Assembly: GCF_028009165.1 (NCBI RefSeq)
Contig: NC_079241.1
Coordinates: forward strand, 6,510,001 to 6,574,000
From: Akanthomyces muscarius
Lineage: Eukaryota > Ascomycota > Sordariomycetes > Hypocreales > Cordycipitaceae
Direction of reading: 5' to 3'
DNA length: 64,000 nucleotides
Made by a program: the position numbers and the translations under genes. The notes below the pieces were generated by a model that did not search any database, was not told where the DNA came from, and saw only the letters and a program-made list of their open reading frames with translations. The stretch's first letter is position 1, and each line of letters begins with the position of its first letter. Below are positions 55,152 through 64,000 of the stretch, in pieces.

Positions 55152-56100
55152 ATGGCAGACACAGAGCAAGGAGACGCTCCCCTGGAGCCCCAGGCACGCA
55201 TTGTTACATATTGCGGAGGTACGTTTCCCGAGCGAGCCACATGGTCGAGCCAGAGCAAGTCACGCGCAGAAATCTAACAATGGTTCTCTCTACAGTCTGC
55301 ACTCTGCCCCCCGAAGTACGTGCCATTCTCCGGCGCGCCTCGATCGATTTGAAGAGAGAGAGAGATAAAGGGAAAGAGCGAGAAGCCAGTATACTAACCG
55401 ATGCGAAACTGCAGTACTGCGAATATGGCGGCACGGTAAAGAAGTGCCAGGATTGGCTGCAGAGCAACCAGAAGCAAATGTACGATAGGATATGGTCAGC
55501 AGGTTTGTCGCTCTCCCCAAGCCCCATATTCGACTCCCGGTGAAACTGCTCACACCAGGAACAGAGGCCCTCGAGGCAGCCACAGCGTCCCTATCCGTCG
55601 AGGCCCAGAAGCGCGCCGCCAAAGACGCCCAGAAGAAGACGGCCAAGGCCGAGGCCGCCGAGGCCAAGCAGGCCGACAAGCTCGCCAAGAGCGTCATCAC
55701 CATTAAGCGGATCGAGCGCAACAAGCGCAAGTTTGTCACGGCCGTCATTGGTCTCGAGACGTTTGGTCTGGATCTGAAAAAGGTAAATGCTGCCAACACC
55801 CCCCCCCCTTTTGAACCACGCACGCACGCGCCACGCGGCACAGACTTTGGGGCTGACTACTAACACTCTTTCCCCTTTGTATAGTGCGCCAAGGACTTTG
55901 GCAAAAAGTTTGCCACGGGCTCGTCCGTCACAAAGGTCGCCAGCGGCGGCGAGGAGATTGTGGTGCAGGGCGACGTGAGTGACGAGCTGGAGGAGTTTAT
56001 TCTAGAAAAGTACAAGGATATACCCGAGGACAACATCGAGTTCGTGGACGACAAGAAGAAGAAGAAGGCGGCAGCGGCCGCGGCGGAGCGTGCCAGTTAG
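55152..56100 (+). CDS. TMA22: Translation machinery-associated protein TMA22 (DENR-like)
   Basis: Five exons: 55152-55218, 55296-55315, 55415-55502, 55559-55782 and 55885-56100, giving 204 aa. TMA22/DENR works with TMA20/MCT-1 to recycle 40S subunits after termination and to promote reinitiation. The N-terminal zinc-ribbon-like CGVCTLPPEYCEYGG is rebuilt only when three exons are joined, including a 20-nt exon 2. The SUI1/eIF1-like domain follows, from SVITIKRIERNKRKFVTAVI to GLETFGLDLKKCAKDFGKKF and VQGDVSDELEEFILEKY. A basic Ala/Lys tail ends the protein. The length matches the family. Donors are GTACGT, GTACGT, GTTTGT and GTAAAT, so one splice signal is non-standard but typical of this genome. 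Confidence 0.93.
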
Positions 56101-56356
56101 CAGGGCTAAATCACCCTTGGATGATGCATGTCTTTAGGATTACAGAAGCAAGAGCATAAACATTTCCATTCGCCATGATGCCAATCCGAATCAGAACTAA
56201 GCTGCCTGTGCTTCCCGAGCAAAAGAGGTCCTTTCCTTCCATGTAACGCCGAGTCGTGCCCACCAGAGAAAACTGCAATGTAAAACAAAAAACGCCCAAT
56301 CAAACCCGTCCCTAATCAAAACCATGCTGAGCAGTCCATGCTCTCATCTCCATTCC

Positions 56357-57513
56357 TCACGTGCGCTTGCGAAGAACTCGTCCAGAGCTGCTCGTTGTGG
56401 GTGCCGTGGCTCTGCTGTTGGCTACGCCTTTACGAATGCTGCCCATGACTGATTTCTTCGTGGTCGCCGTGCTGGCCTTGGACGCGACCGGTTTGCGCAC
56501 CACGGTACCATTGCTAGCCTCGCTCGTCTCGCTGTGAGCACTGATGCGGCGCCCCGTGCGGGTCGCTGGGCGGGCAGGCTGCTGCTTCGCCGGCGCAGCA
56601 CGTCGCGTCTTGGCCGCGCTGGCGGGCGCAGGGGCAGCGCCTCGTGAGCTGGCGGTAGACGACGACGTGGTGACCTTTCTGGAGCCGGCAGCGCGTGCGG
56701 CCTTGGCCTTTTCCACCATGTTGGACAGCATCGTCGTGGCCGAAGCGGCAGAGCGCGCGCCTCCAGCCTTCAGGGGCGAACCGGGTCGGCTGAGGTACGA
56801 CTTGGTGGGCGACGTGGGAATCTCGCGGTGGGCGAGCCGAGAGTTGGATGATGTCGGCGATAAGACCTGTGTTGGGCGGACCGAGTTGTCCTGCATGGCC
56901 GCGCGAACGCGCTTCTTCATCGCTTCACCATCGATTTCGTTTTCCTTGTCTCCGCCGGAAATTTCGGTGCTGCACACGTTAGAAGAGTTTCAAGTCGAGC
57001 GGTATAACAAAACACGTACCTAAGACGCTTGTTGCTGCGAGCAGTATTCGGACGCGAGCTGTGTTTCTGAGCGGTGCTACGCGACACTGGACCGTCCTTG
57101 GCCGGCACAGGAGGCCGCATAGCTGCTTGCTCCTGATGAAGATACTTGAGAAGCAAGTCTTCCATCTTCATTTTTCGCAACGCGGTTGGAATCCGGTTGA
57201 CGCGGATCTCTATTCGTGATCGAAGGCCTTGGGCTTGGAGGTTGTATTGCGCGCGCAGTCGTCTCGCTCTCTCGGTAACTACATAATTAGCATCGTAGAA
57301 ATATCTATCAGCTATAGATCACACACCCTCTAGTTGCAAGTTCTCAATCAAGGTCTGTTTTTGGTGCAACGTGATGCCAGCCTGTCTCTTCTTGATAGGG
57401 CTGCGCTCTGTGGGTGTGGTCGGCTCTTCTTTGACGGGCACCTTGACGCCGCGCTGCCTCGTCGAGGCAGTAGACTGGTCAGAGCCTCGCTTCTTTGATC
57501 TCGCAGGAGCCAT
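56357..57513 (-). CDS. NBL1: Borealin-like chromosomal passenger complex subunit
   Basis: Three exons: 57513-57327, 57278-57020 and 56969-56357, giving 352 aa. Borealin (Nbl1) bridges survivin and INCENP in the chromosomal passenger complex that positions Aurora B at centromeres and the spindle midzone. The borealin N-terminal signature is visible across the first splice junction: QKQTLIENLQLEVTERARRL, then RAQYNLQAQGLRSRIEIRVN and IPTALRKMKMEDLLLKY. This is the helix that packs into the survivin/INCENP three-helix bundle. The rest is Ser/Ala/Lys/Arg-rich and disordered, with several S/T-P sites (SPTSSNS, IPTSPTKSY), suggesting CDK control. It ends in a basic tail. It shares a 454-bp divergent promoter with RPN10. 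The first 45 residues are basic and low-complexity. Confidence 0.85.
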
Positions 57514-57967
57514 TTCGAGTAATTAAGTATGTCGCGCTATTGTTGTGGCAGGAAAATCGCAAAGATGGAAATGCAATGCAGATGAGTGGTGCTGGATGCT
57601 GGACGCCGGTCGCGCGCTGTGAGTGGCTGACAGCGCCAAAGTAAACAAACGGTGCAGCTCGTTTTGGATTATGTCAGCTTGCGGAGCTCTCAAAGTGGTA
57701 GCGGCAGGTCAAAGTAGAGATACAAAGAGAAGCTGCTGGAGCCCCGCAAATTTGGGCGCTGGCAAGGTATCCGCTACCAGGCCTCTGTCAAGCTCCAGGC
57801 TGACCATCACTGACGACTGGTGCAACTGGCATTCATTGCTTCCTTGACAACCATTCCCATCTGCGCCATCAGCACCGACTGTCGGCCAATTCGACCACCA
57901 CCTTCCTACAACCACGGCATTTTAATCGCAGAAAAAGAATAACAATACTCATAGACCCGCCGTCAAG
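57514..57967. promoter_or_regulatory. 454-bp divergent promoter between NBL1 and RPN10
   Basis: The only DNA between two divergently transcribed genes, so it must carry both promoters. No TATA box is obvious on either strand, and I find no exact proteasome-associated control element (GGTGGCAAA). A pyrimidine-rich stretch precedes the RPN10 start. Confidence 0.6.
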
Positions 57968-58879
57968 ATGGTTCTCGAGGCGGTCATGGTTGTCGTTGAC
58001 AACAGCGAGAGCAGCCGGAACGGAGACTACCAGCCCACGCGATTCGATTCACAAGTGGACGCCGTAAATGTCCTGTTCCAGAGCATCACGCAGGGCAATC
58101 CCGAGTCCTCTGTTGGCCTTATGAGCATGGGAGGCAAGGGACCCGAGGTTCTCGTCACCCTGACGACAGAGCAAGGCAAGATCCTCGAGGGCCTGCACCG
58201 CACAAAGAAGAAGATTGGCGGCTCTTCGCATCTCAAGACGGGCATCCAAGTTGCTACCGTATGTCATTTTGTTACAAGTGAGCGCTGTTGCAGCTATTCT
58301 GACATTTCATAGCTTGCCTTGAAGCACCGACAGAACCGATCGCAACGCCAGCGCATAATAGTCTTTGTTTGCTCACCGATCGAAGAGACCGATAAGGAAC
58401 TCAAGACCCTGGCCAAGAAGATGAAGAAGGGCAACATCTCCGTCGATTTTATCCTGTTCGGCGATCTTGACGACGATGAGACAAAGACAAAGCTCGAGAA
58501 GTTCAACGAGGAGGTCAAAGGCAGCGAGGGCTCCCACTTTGTCGTCATCCCCCCGAGCAGTAAGTTGCTCAGTGACCAGCTTGTGTCCAGCCCCATTCTG
58601 CTTGGCGAGAACTCGTCCAGCGGCGGCGGCGGCGGTGGCGGCGGTATGGGCGGTGGGAACGAAGAGTTTGAGTTTGGCTTCGACCCTGCGCTGGAGCCGG
58701 AGCTGGCGCTTGCCCTTCGCATGAGTATGGAGGAGGAAAAGGCGAGACAAGAAAAGCGTGCGCGCGAGGAGCAAGAGGCTGCGACCAGGGCTTCGCTGGA
58801 GGGCGTCGCAGAGGAAGGCGAAGGCAGCGGAAGCAAGAAGGATAAGAAGGACGACGGCGACAAGATGGATACGACCTGA
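57968..58879 (+). CDS. RPN10: 26S proteasome regulatory subunit RPN10 (ubiquitin receptor)
   Basis: Two exons, 57968-58258 and 58313-58879, giving 285 aa. RPN10 sits in the 19S particle and captures polyubiquitylated substrates. Residues 1-190 form the von Willebrand A domain: MVLEAVMVVVDNSESSRNGD at the start, then MGGKGPEVLVTLT, GGSSHLKTGIQVAT and RIIVFVCSPIEE. One ubiquitin-interacting motif lies near residues 222-242 (DPALEPELALALRMSMEEEK) with its core LALALRMS. A Gly-rich linker precedes the motif and a charged tail rich in Glu/Lys ends the protein (KKDGDKMDTT-like). The single phase-0 intron (54 nt, GTATGT donor) joins VAT to LALKHRQNR. Confidence 0.96.
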
Positions 58880-58935
58880 AGGCCATGCGGCGCAGGCGCT
58901 GTACATTAGACAGAAGCTATGAAGGTTTTTTACAC

Positions 58936-58941
58936 AATAAA
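58936..58941 (+). terminator. RPN10: polyadenylation signal of RPN10
   Basis: A canonical AATAAA 57 nt after the RPN10 stop. The next gene, TRS23, ends only about 90 bp further on in the opposite direction, so the two transcripts' 3' ends must nearly meet or overlap. Confidence 0.5.
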
Positions 58942-59032
58942 GGCACCAGAAGCATCAAGTTATGAATGACTGGCGCGCTCCTTCAACATAGTGTTTATTC
59001 GTTATATTCATGTCCACGGCTTGCGCCGTGTT

Positions 59033-59619
59033 TTAGCGGTTGTTAATCTCCCTAATGTACGACAACAGCTTGCGGTCAAAAATGTCGCACCGCACCGGCA
59101 TTTCCAATGAGTAGAACGGATTCTTCATCACGTAGTCGGCGTATAGGTCGTATATCCGCCGTATGGTGACGTCGACGTTGGTCTGCGTTGTGTCCGTGAA
59201 GAGCAGGAACTTGGTCCCCGTCATGGTGTTGAAGCACTGCAGGCGAAAGTTTTCCGTCTCGAGCACCTCGAGCCCCGAAGACGGCTCCGCCCTGCTCGGG
59301 ACGCCGCCGGGCGCGGTCGGCGGCGCTACAGGCCTCATGGGGTTGAGCCTGGCTGTGATGGCGTGGACACTGAGGGTCTCGCGTGTGAGCGGCTTTGTTC
59401 GTGGCGCCATGGAAGCAGCGGCAGAAGCAGCGACTTACCCATGGAAGGTACCCGCGAGGACGAGGTAGTCATTTGTGCTGATCTTTTGTAGGCCCGCCTC
59501 GTGAAAGACCTTGTTGTAGATTAAGCCACCAGCCTTGTTGATGATGATGAACGCAAACACGGTCCTGTGGACGCAGTTAGCAGGGCCCATTCTCTCACTC
59601 AGTGGAGTGAAACAAACAT
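59033..59619 (-). CDS. TRS23: TRAPP complex subunit TRS23 (TRAPPC4/synbindin)
   Basis: Proposed exons: 59619-59618 (only the A and T of the start codon), 59564-59439 and 59369-59033, giving 154 aa. TRS23 is a core TRAPP subunit with a longin-like fold that helps activate Rab1/Ypt1 in ER-Golgi traffic. The spliced protein starts MTVFAFIIINKAGGLIYNKV, typical for the family, and continues NDYLVLAGTFHGVHAITARL. The C-terminal half holds GLEVLETENFRLQCFNTMTG, FLLFTD, and NPFYSLEMPVRCDIFDRKL. Intron 1 (53 nt, GTTTGT donor, GCTAAC branch-like, CCACAG end) splits the ATG after AT. Intron 2 (69 nt) contains an in-frame ATG that is not the start. Alternative: an unspliced start at 59590 giving MGPANCVHRTVFAF, less like the family. 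Confidence 0.87.
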
Positions 59620-60231
59620 CTTGTGTGAAGTTATGCCACTTTTGGCCGCGACTTTTCCCTTTTCTCAAGATGCTCTCAGCTTCGATGAAGCTATCACCGG
59701 TCCACGGTCTCTGGCTGGGTTGCCGAACCACGGCAGGAACCACGGCGAAGATGTGAATTCTGAGAGCTCTTAACAAGAACAGAGCCTTTTCTATCTTTTC
59801 AATTGTAATGAATATACAAAATGAGCTTTCGTCGCAGGTGTAAAGACAGTGAGTATATGAATGATGGCCAAGGGGAAGTCCAGCGTGGGCGGCCACGCTG
59901 CGCGCGCTGGTTAGGCCGCTCCAGCGCCAGGCCCCACTAAAATTCACCTCGAACGAGCCTTGGCTCAGCGCTCAGCAATCCGACAAGACGTGTGCAGCGC
60001 TGCCTCGAACAACTTATTTTTCTCTCGTTCCACGCAGACATTGCGCCTCTCCACCACGGCGCCTCGTCGAGTTCCGAATACGACATCAGTGTATATATAC
60101 ACGCGAGTGTCGACGACTGCCCTTTGCTGCGACTGTCCTTTGCTGCGACTTGTCCCTTTTTTTCCTGCGCGCGCCACGACGAACCCGTTTGCAGCACACA
60201 CCTCGAATATTTCGAATCACCGCTCCTCACA
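59620..60231. promoter_or_regulatory. divergent promoter region of TRS23 and RPB4
   Basis: About 610 bp between two divergent genes. A palindromic gtatatatac at 60091-60100 lies 132 bp before the RPB4 start and may act as its TATA element. An unannotated non-coding exon of TRS23 ending at 59618 lies at the edge. Confidence 0.5.
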
Positions 60232-60809
60232 ATGTCCAACAAAATGTCACGGCCCAAGCCGCCGCCTCCCGGCAACGAGGAGGCATCGGCGACGCTAAAC
60301 CTCGGAGAGTTTCAAAACGTCGACACTCTGACGCTATCGGAAGCGTCGCTGGTCCTGAACGCGCTGGTCGCGAAGCGTCGCAACGACCGGAAGAATGTCA
60401 ACGAGACTGAGTACGCATATGGACTTCGGAAAGGGGAGGGGGAGAGTTGCTGTGGGAGTTGGATTGGCGGATTGCTAATCGATAATGTGTGAAATTTGCA
60501 GGATGCTGAACCAGACGCTCAGCTACCTCGACCACTTTGCGCGCTTCACGCAAAAGGAAAACGTCGAGGCCGTCGAGCGACTGCTCAGCGCGCACAAGGA
60601 CCTGGCCAAGTTTGAGCGCGCCCAGCTGGGTAAGGGGCACGCCTCATCGCAAACTCAATTCCTTGCATTATATCTAACCGGGAGCAGGATCTCTATGTTG
60701 CGAGAATGCCGACGAGGCCAAGACGCTGATTCCGTCGCTCGCCGACAAGATCAAGGACGATGATCTGGAAGACTTGCTCCAGGAAATCTCCAAGCTGCAA
60801 AATCGGTAA
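60232..60809 (+). CDS. RPB4: DNA-directed RNA polymerase II subunit RPB4
   Basis: Three exons: 60232-60410, 60502-60629 and 60688-60809, giving 142 aa. RPB4 pairs with RPB7 to form the stalk of RNA polymerase II and also has cytoplasmic roles in mRNA decay. The N-terminus (MSNKMSRPKPPPPGNEEASA) is followed by the conserved TLNLGEFQNVDTLTLSEASL, then TLSYLDHFARFTQKENVEAV in the central helices. The C-terminal HRDC-like block is LCCENADEAKTLIPSLADKI followed by DDLEDLLQEISKLQNR. Splicing rebuilds ETEML and QLGSLCC. The stop codon TAA overlaps a GTAAGC that could act as a donor, but no good branch point follows. The length fits fungal RPB4. Confidence 0.93.
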
Positions 60810-61171
60810 GCGCATGTGGTGCTGGGGAAAATATCTGCCTTTGCAGGGACACACGACAAGACCAGTGGGGTTGTCGACAGCACGCTGGAGGCATTGGATC
60901 CCTTTCTGTCTCTTTACATTTCTGGCGCAAAGGTTGAAAACAACTATGGAACGGCGTTTTTATGCTTCCTCGATAATAGGGGAAGAGAATTGAATTTTAT
61001 GTAAATTTAGACTGTTGTGTTTTCCTCATATTTGAGGTACGTGAATGGCGAGTGCCGAGACTCCAAGTATTGTTTGAGTTTTTGATATAAAAACAACACA
61101 AATACTCAAAAATACAGCATTATTTCGGTTGCAGCGCCAGTTATCTCCTCTTTGCTCCACCTCCGTGGCTA
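60810..61171. other. convergent intergenic region
   Basis: Lies between the stops of RPB4 (+) and the membrane-protein gene (-). The second half is AT-rich (61000-61120). I see no gene. Confidence 0.5.
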
Positions 61172-62440
61172 CTATTTGCTATCAGTCTCTCGGACCAGTC
61201 CCTTAAACTGGTTCCACTGATTGATGTAGGTCGGCCGTCCGTTCTCCCGTGGTGGCAAGTGGTTGAGCGTCGCTCGCGGATCGTGGCTAGGGTGGTGCTT
61301 AACCGCCCTTGCGGACCGCGTCTCTTGCCTTTGGCTGCCGTCGACGGCAACGGCGTGACCAGTGGTCACGGCCGTGTCGGGCAGCTCTATGACCTGCAGG
61401 CCGCGGCCATCCATCTCGAATGTGTTGGGCGGCGGTGGAGGCGACGTCCTAGCTGGTCGATCCGTCCGGCCTGGGAGAGAATTTGAGTCAGCACTGCTGT
61501 GTTGGATGAGCACCCGGTTTATTTTACCTCCAAATGGTGCAAACGGGTCGTAGCCGTATCCCTGCCCTGAAGCCTGATGCGGCGTGGGGTGCTTCGGCAG
61601 CGTGGTAGACCCCCGTCGTCGTGAGGGCCGTCGCCCAAAGATGCTCTCGTGCAGGCGAGCTTTATCCACCAACAGACTCTCGTTTCCGTTTTCTCTCTCC
61701 ACCTCCTTCACCTCACGATTGCGGCGGCGGCGGCTCCTCCACACCCAGATCAGAACAGCAATTAGGGCGACAGCAAACGCTCCACCTACCGCGATGCCAA
61801 CCACGATTCCCGTGTTGATGCCGCTGCTGGGTTGTTTTGCAGGGGCGGTGGCGGAGGGTGCTATAGGAGATGGGGTCTCAAAGGAGGACGAGGTGATGGT
61901 GTCCTGGGTAGCGTTGATGGTAGATGAAGCTGTGGGATCTGTGGTTGTGCTGGGCAGCTCCTGGGTTATGGTGGTGTGTCTCGTCACCGTGACGGTGGAA
62001 TCATTGGAGATCGTGGTCGTAACTCCAGAATCGGACATTCTAGAAGGACTGCTGGAAGTAGGTGGCGTGGACGACGAAGATGGCGGCGATGGGCTGGAAG
62101 TCGGCTTGGGTGTGGACGATGGCGACGCTTTGCTTATGAAGGCCTGGCTGGTAGTAGTAGCAGACGCTGGGGACGACGTAGAGTCGTCAGACGACATGAC
62201 TGATGATGTTGAGGTCGCCAAGGTTGATGTCGTACTTGAACTTGACTGCCTAGTCGAAGACGATTTTGCTGCTGAAGATGAACTCGAAGAGTCTTCTGGG
62301 TCTTGCGGCTTGTCGGGGCAGCTGCCGCTGGTGCAGACGTCGACGGAGCAACACCCAGCAAAGCCGTTGGAGCAGCGATACCACTGCGTATTTTTCGGGC
62401 AGGCGGTAGGGTAATCTTGCGCCGCTGTCGCATCCGTCAT
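61172..62440 (-). CDS. Single-pass, Ser/Thr-rich membrane protein with cysteine-rich head
   Basis: Single exon, 422 aa from the ATG at 62440. A short N-terminal head has six cysteines within residues 14-41, including NTQWYRCSNGFAGCCS. A Ser/Thr/Pro stretch of about 160 residues follows, surely heavily O-glycosylated outside the cell. One transmembrane helix sits near 211-234 (GIVVGIAVGGAFAVALIAVL) and is followed by the stop-transfer RSRRRR. The cytoplasmic tail of about 185 residues contains FDPFAPFGG-like (YGYDPFAPFGG) and Pro-rich segments. The layout resembles wall-stress sensors (WSC/Mid2 type), although the head is not a canonical WSC domain. There is no obvious signal peptide at this start. 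The longer start at 62599 adds 53 residues with only a weak hydrophobic segment. Function is inferred by layout alone. Confidence 0.75.
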   Translation of the reverse strand: MTDATAAQDYPTACPKNTQWYRCSNGFAGCCSVDVCTSGSCPDKPQDPEDSSSSSSAAKSSSTRQSSSSTTSTLATSTSSVMSSDDSTSSPASATTTSQAFISKASPSSTPKPTSSPSPPSSSSTPPTSSSPSRMSDSGVTTTISNDSTVTVTRHTTITQELPSTTTDPTASSTINATQDTITSSSFETPSPIAPSATAPAKQPSSGINTGIVVGIAVGGAFAVALIAVLIWVWRSRRRRNREVKEVERENGNESLLVDKARLHESIFGRRPSRRRGSTTLPKHPTPHQASGQGYGYDPFAPFGGKINRVLIQHSSADSNSLPGRTDRPARTSPPPPPNTFEMDGRGLQVIELPDTAVTTGHAVAVDGSQRQETRSARAVKHHPSHDPRATLNHLPPRENGRPTYINQWNQFKGLVRETDSK

Positions 62441-63670
62441 GATTACGTTCTGAAACGTAGCGTGACCGGGGCAGACTCGCTTGCTGCTGGATTGTGTTGC
62501 ACAAAGTGAGGAAAAAGTGAGGAGGTCGTGTAAGTGGCGTGTGGAGAGCGCCGCAGAGAGACAGAGAGTGCCAAGTCTGCTTTTGCCTATTGTCTTCACA
62601 TGCTAGGCATTATATCAATCGAGAATATTGATATCAAAGGAAGGATAAGAATGAAAGAGAACGGGAGGATGTGAAGTAGGGCATCATGACGGTAAAGTAT
62701 CGATCGCGCATCCCGACTGAGCGGTGGCCCGACAGTCTGGTCGACTATCCGCCTGGTCCATGCCCAGCATCCAACATGCAGGGAGAGCGGCCACTGATAC
62801 TCTCCCGAGCCTTAGTGTTGATAGCCGGCATCAATCTAACCTCAATACTGCAAGCGCAAGTCTGCAGGCCGTACAGCAGGACTGCCACATGGAACGGGTC
62901 GTACACGTCCAAGACCAACACGACCCTGCGCGCCATTGCCTCCAAGCGGCCATTCCGACAACCTCTCTATTTTCGGAATTGACGCGATGGAATACGAGAG
63001 TCCATTTCGAAAAGGCTGCAGAAACAAGGCTGAGCAAAAAAGAAAGAGAAACATATGCATCTTGACGTGGGGTTTCTATTTCGGAGGAGGTCGCGGATTG
63101 GCTCTCCAACTCCCTCGCGCACCACCCGCGGATCAAAACAACAAGTATTTAGCCCGCTTGGAAGTGGACGGCTGGCATCATCGGCGGTTACAGTATGCAG
63201 GGTGATACACACCGGGCGACGGGCTCAGAAGCAAGTGTCCAGAGAGGGTGTGTGGCTTGCATTAGCAGACGGGACAGCCCGCGCTGTATTCTGCCTGCCC
63301 CAGAAAAAAGACATCGCATTATGCCTTACAGATTTCAGATGGAAGGCGAGGGCCTCTCGGCCTACACCATCCCATTTGTTCTTTGGCGAGTAAACAAAAA
63401 GGCAAAAAGGCGGGCGCAGAGCCAGCACCCAGCCATCGAAGAGGGTGGTCAGCCACCAGCCGCCCGCCCGTGTTGTGAAACCTCAGCCGCGTCTTGGAAC
63501 ACGGATAGCAAATAACGAGAAACAAAAGATACATAAATTCTCAGTAAATAATGCAGATGAAACAAAAACTTCCTATCAAGGACGCCTATATCTTTTCCGT
63601 TTAATACACAATGAGTCTAACCGCTAGAAGCAACACAGCCACGTTTGCGTTTCATGACAGATACTTTTCC
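62441..63670. other. intergenic: membrane-protein promoter, PUF6 3' flank
   Basis: About 1.2 kb without a supported gene between two minus-strand genes. Short open frames on both strands lack motifs. The last 150 bases are AT-rich and fit the 3' UTR of the PUF6-like gene. Confidence 0.5.
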
Positions 63671-64000
63671 CTACAACTTCTCCAGCAGCAGCTTGCTGCC
63701 GCTGTTTCCTACCGCCGGCTCAAACTTCTTCTTGTTGGCAGCCTTCTTCTTGCCAGCCTCCTTGTCTGCTTCCGCCGCCAGCTCCCGGGCCTCCTGGGCC
63801 GCTTTTTGCTCCGGCGTCTGCTCCTTGGCTGCCTTATCCAGGAGCTTTTTATTCTTCTTGAGTGTCTTTCTCACAGCCTCGGCGTCGCTAAAGTCGCTAG
63901 CCTCGAGCAGTGCCACCACCACAAAGGAGCTGGGGCCTGTCGCCCAGTCCACAATGTAGTCTGAAATCACAGGATATAGAATGTTTGAGAATCCCAGCGC
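63671..64000 (-). CDS. PUF6: PUF6-like pumilio-family RNA-binding protein, 3' end (cut by window edge)
   Basis: The last exon runs from 63960 to the stop at 63671 (96 codons plus two bases). Upstream of it, 63961 onward reads as an intron end on the minus strand (gatttcag), and the rest of the gene is outside the window. The exon gives YIVDWATGPSSFVVVALLEA, then a long basic coiled segment (KTLKKNKKLLDKAAKE and on) and the terminal GSKLLLEKL. This matches the C-terminus of fungal Puf6, a nucleolar pumilio-repeat protein of 60S ribosome assembly that also represses ASH1 mRNA in yeast. Only the last repeat and tail are visible, so the assignment is good but not certain. Confidence 0.72.
   Translation of the reverse strand, partial: ALGFSNILYPVISDYIVDWATGPSSFVVVALLEASDFSDAEAVRKTLKKNKKLLDKAAKEQTPEQKAAQEARELAAEADKEAGKKKAANKKKFEPAVGNSGSKLLLEKL

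Noticed and set aside
59033..59410. TRS23 model starting at MAPRTKPLTRE
   Set aside because: That ATG lies in a clear intron (GTAAGT...CTCAG). Using it would discard the conserved longin-like N-terminal half encoded just upstream.
60806..60970. Possible alternative fourth exon of RPB4 after a donor overlapping the stop codon
   Set aside because: The 41-nt candidate intron lacks a branch-point-like sequence, and the added residues do not resemble RPB4. The TAA at 60807 gives the expected length.

Overview
This window is nuclear DNA of a filamentous ascomycete (Pezizomycotina). The protein signatures fit a Sordariomycete, perhaps Hypocreales, but I cannot name the species from sequence alone. 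The evidence is short introns (about 40-110 nt, one of about 250 nt) with GTRNGT-type donors and CTAAC-like branch points, GC-rich third codon positions, pyrimidine-rich leaders, Zn2Cys6 regulators, DUF7136 and DUF1765 proteins, and large gene-poor intergenic stretches. I see no CRISPR, plasmid, phage or intact transposon features. Twenty-two protein-coding genes can be supported, two of them cut by the window edges.

0-15 kb holds metabolism, transport and secreted proteins. In order: the end of V-ATPase subunit H, mitochondrial glycine-cleavage T protein, mitochondrial GABA transaminase, a small secreted cysteine protein built from two exon-encoded modules, an NAD(P)-type aldehyde dehydrogenase, a DUF7136 secreted protein and a YAT-family amino-acid permease. 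GABA transaminase, aldehyde dehydrogenase and the permease fit amino-acid catabolism, although linkage alone does not prove a pathway.

15-36 kb is sparse: vacuolar endopolyphosphatase, a 149-aa protein I do not recognise, a Zn2Cys6 transcription factor and a large DUF1765/UPF0592 protein, separated by intergenic stretches of up to 5 kb. 36-50 kb carries phosphoacetylglucosamine mutase (chitin precursor synthesis) divergent from 6-phosphogluconate dehydrogenase, then elongin A, NEDD8 and prohibitin-2.

50-64 kb is denser and mostly housekeeping: a 964-aa protein with a C-terminal SAM methyltransferase, TMA22 (DENR-like), a borealin-like chromosomal passenger subunit (NBL1) divergent from RPN10, TRS23 (TRAPP) divergent from RPB4, a single-pass Ser/Thr-rich membrane protein, and the 3' end of a PUF6-like gene.

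The observations most worth checking are: (1) the two-module C-x3-C-x12-C-x4-C secreted protein, whose modules coincide with phase-0 exons; (2) a TRS23 start codon that appears to exist only after splicing (AT^G); (3) a leader of about 480 nt before elongin A that has no ATG and carries tandem micro-repeats; (4) an N-terminally extended 6-phosphogluconate dehydrogenase; and (5) recurring degenerate AATAAGA-type purine tracts in intergenic DNA. I found no clear multi-gene novel system. All splice sites were called by eye from sequence and reading-frame continuity.
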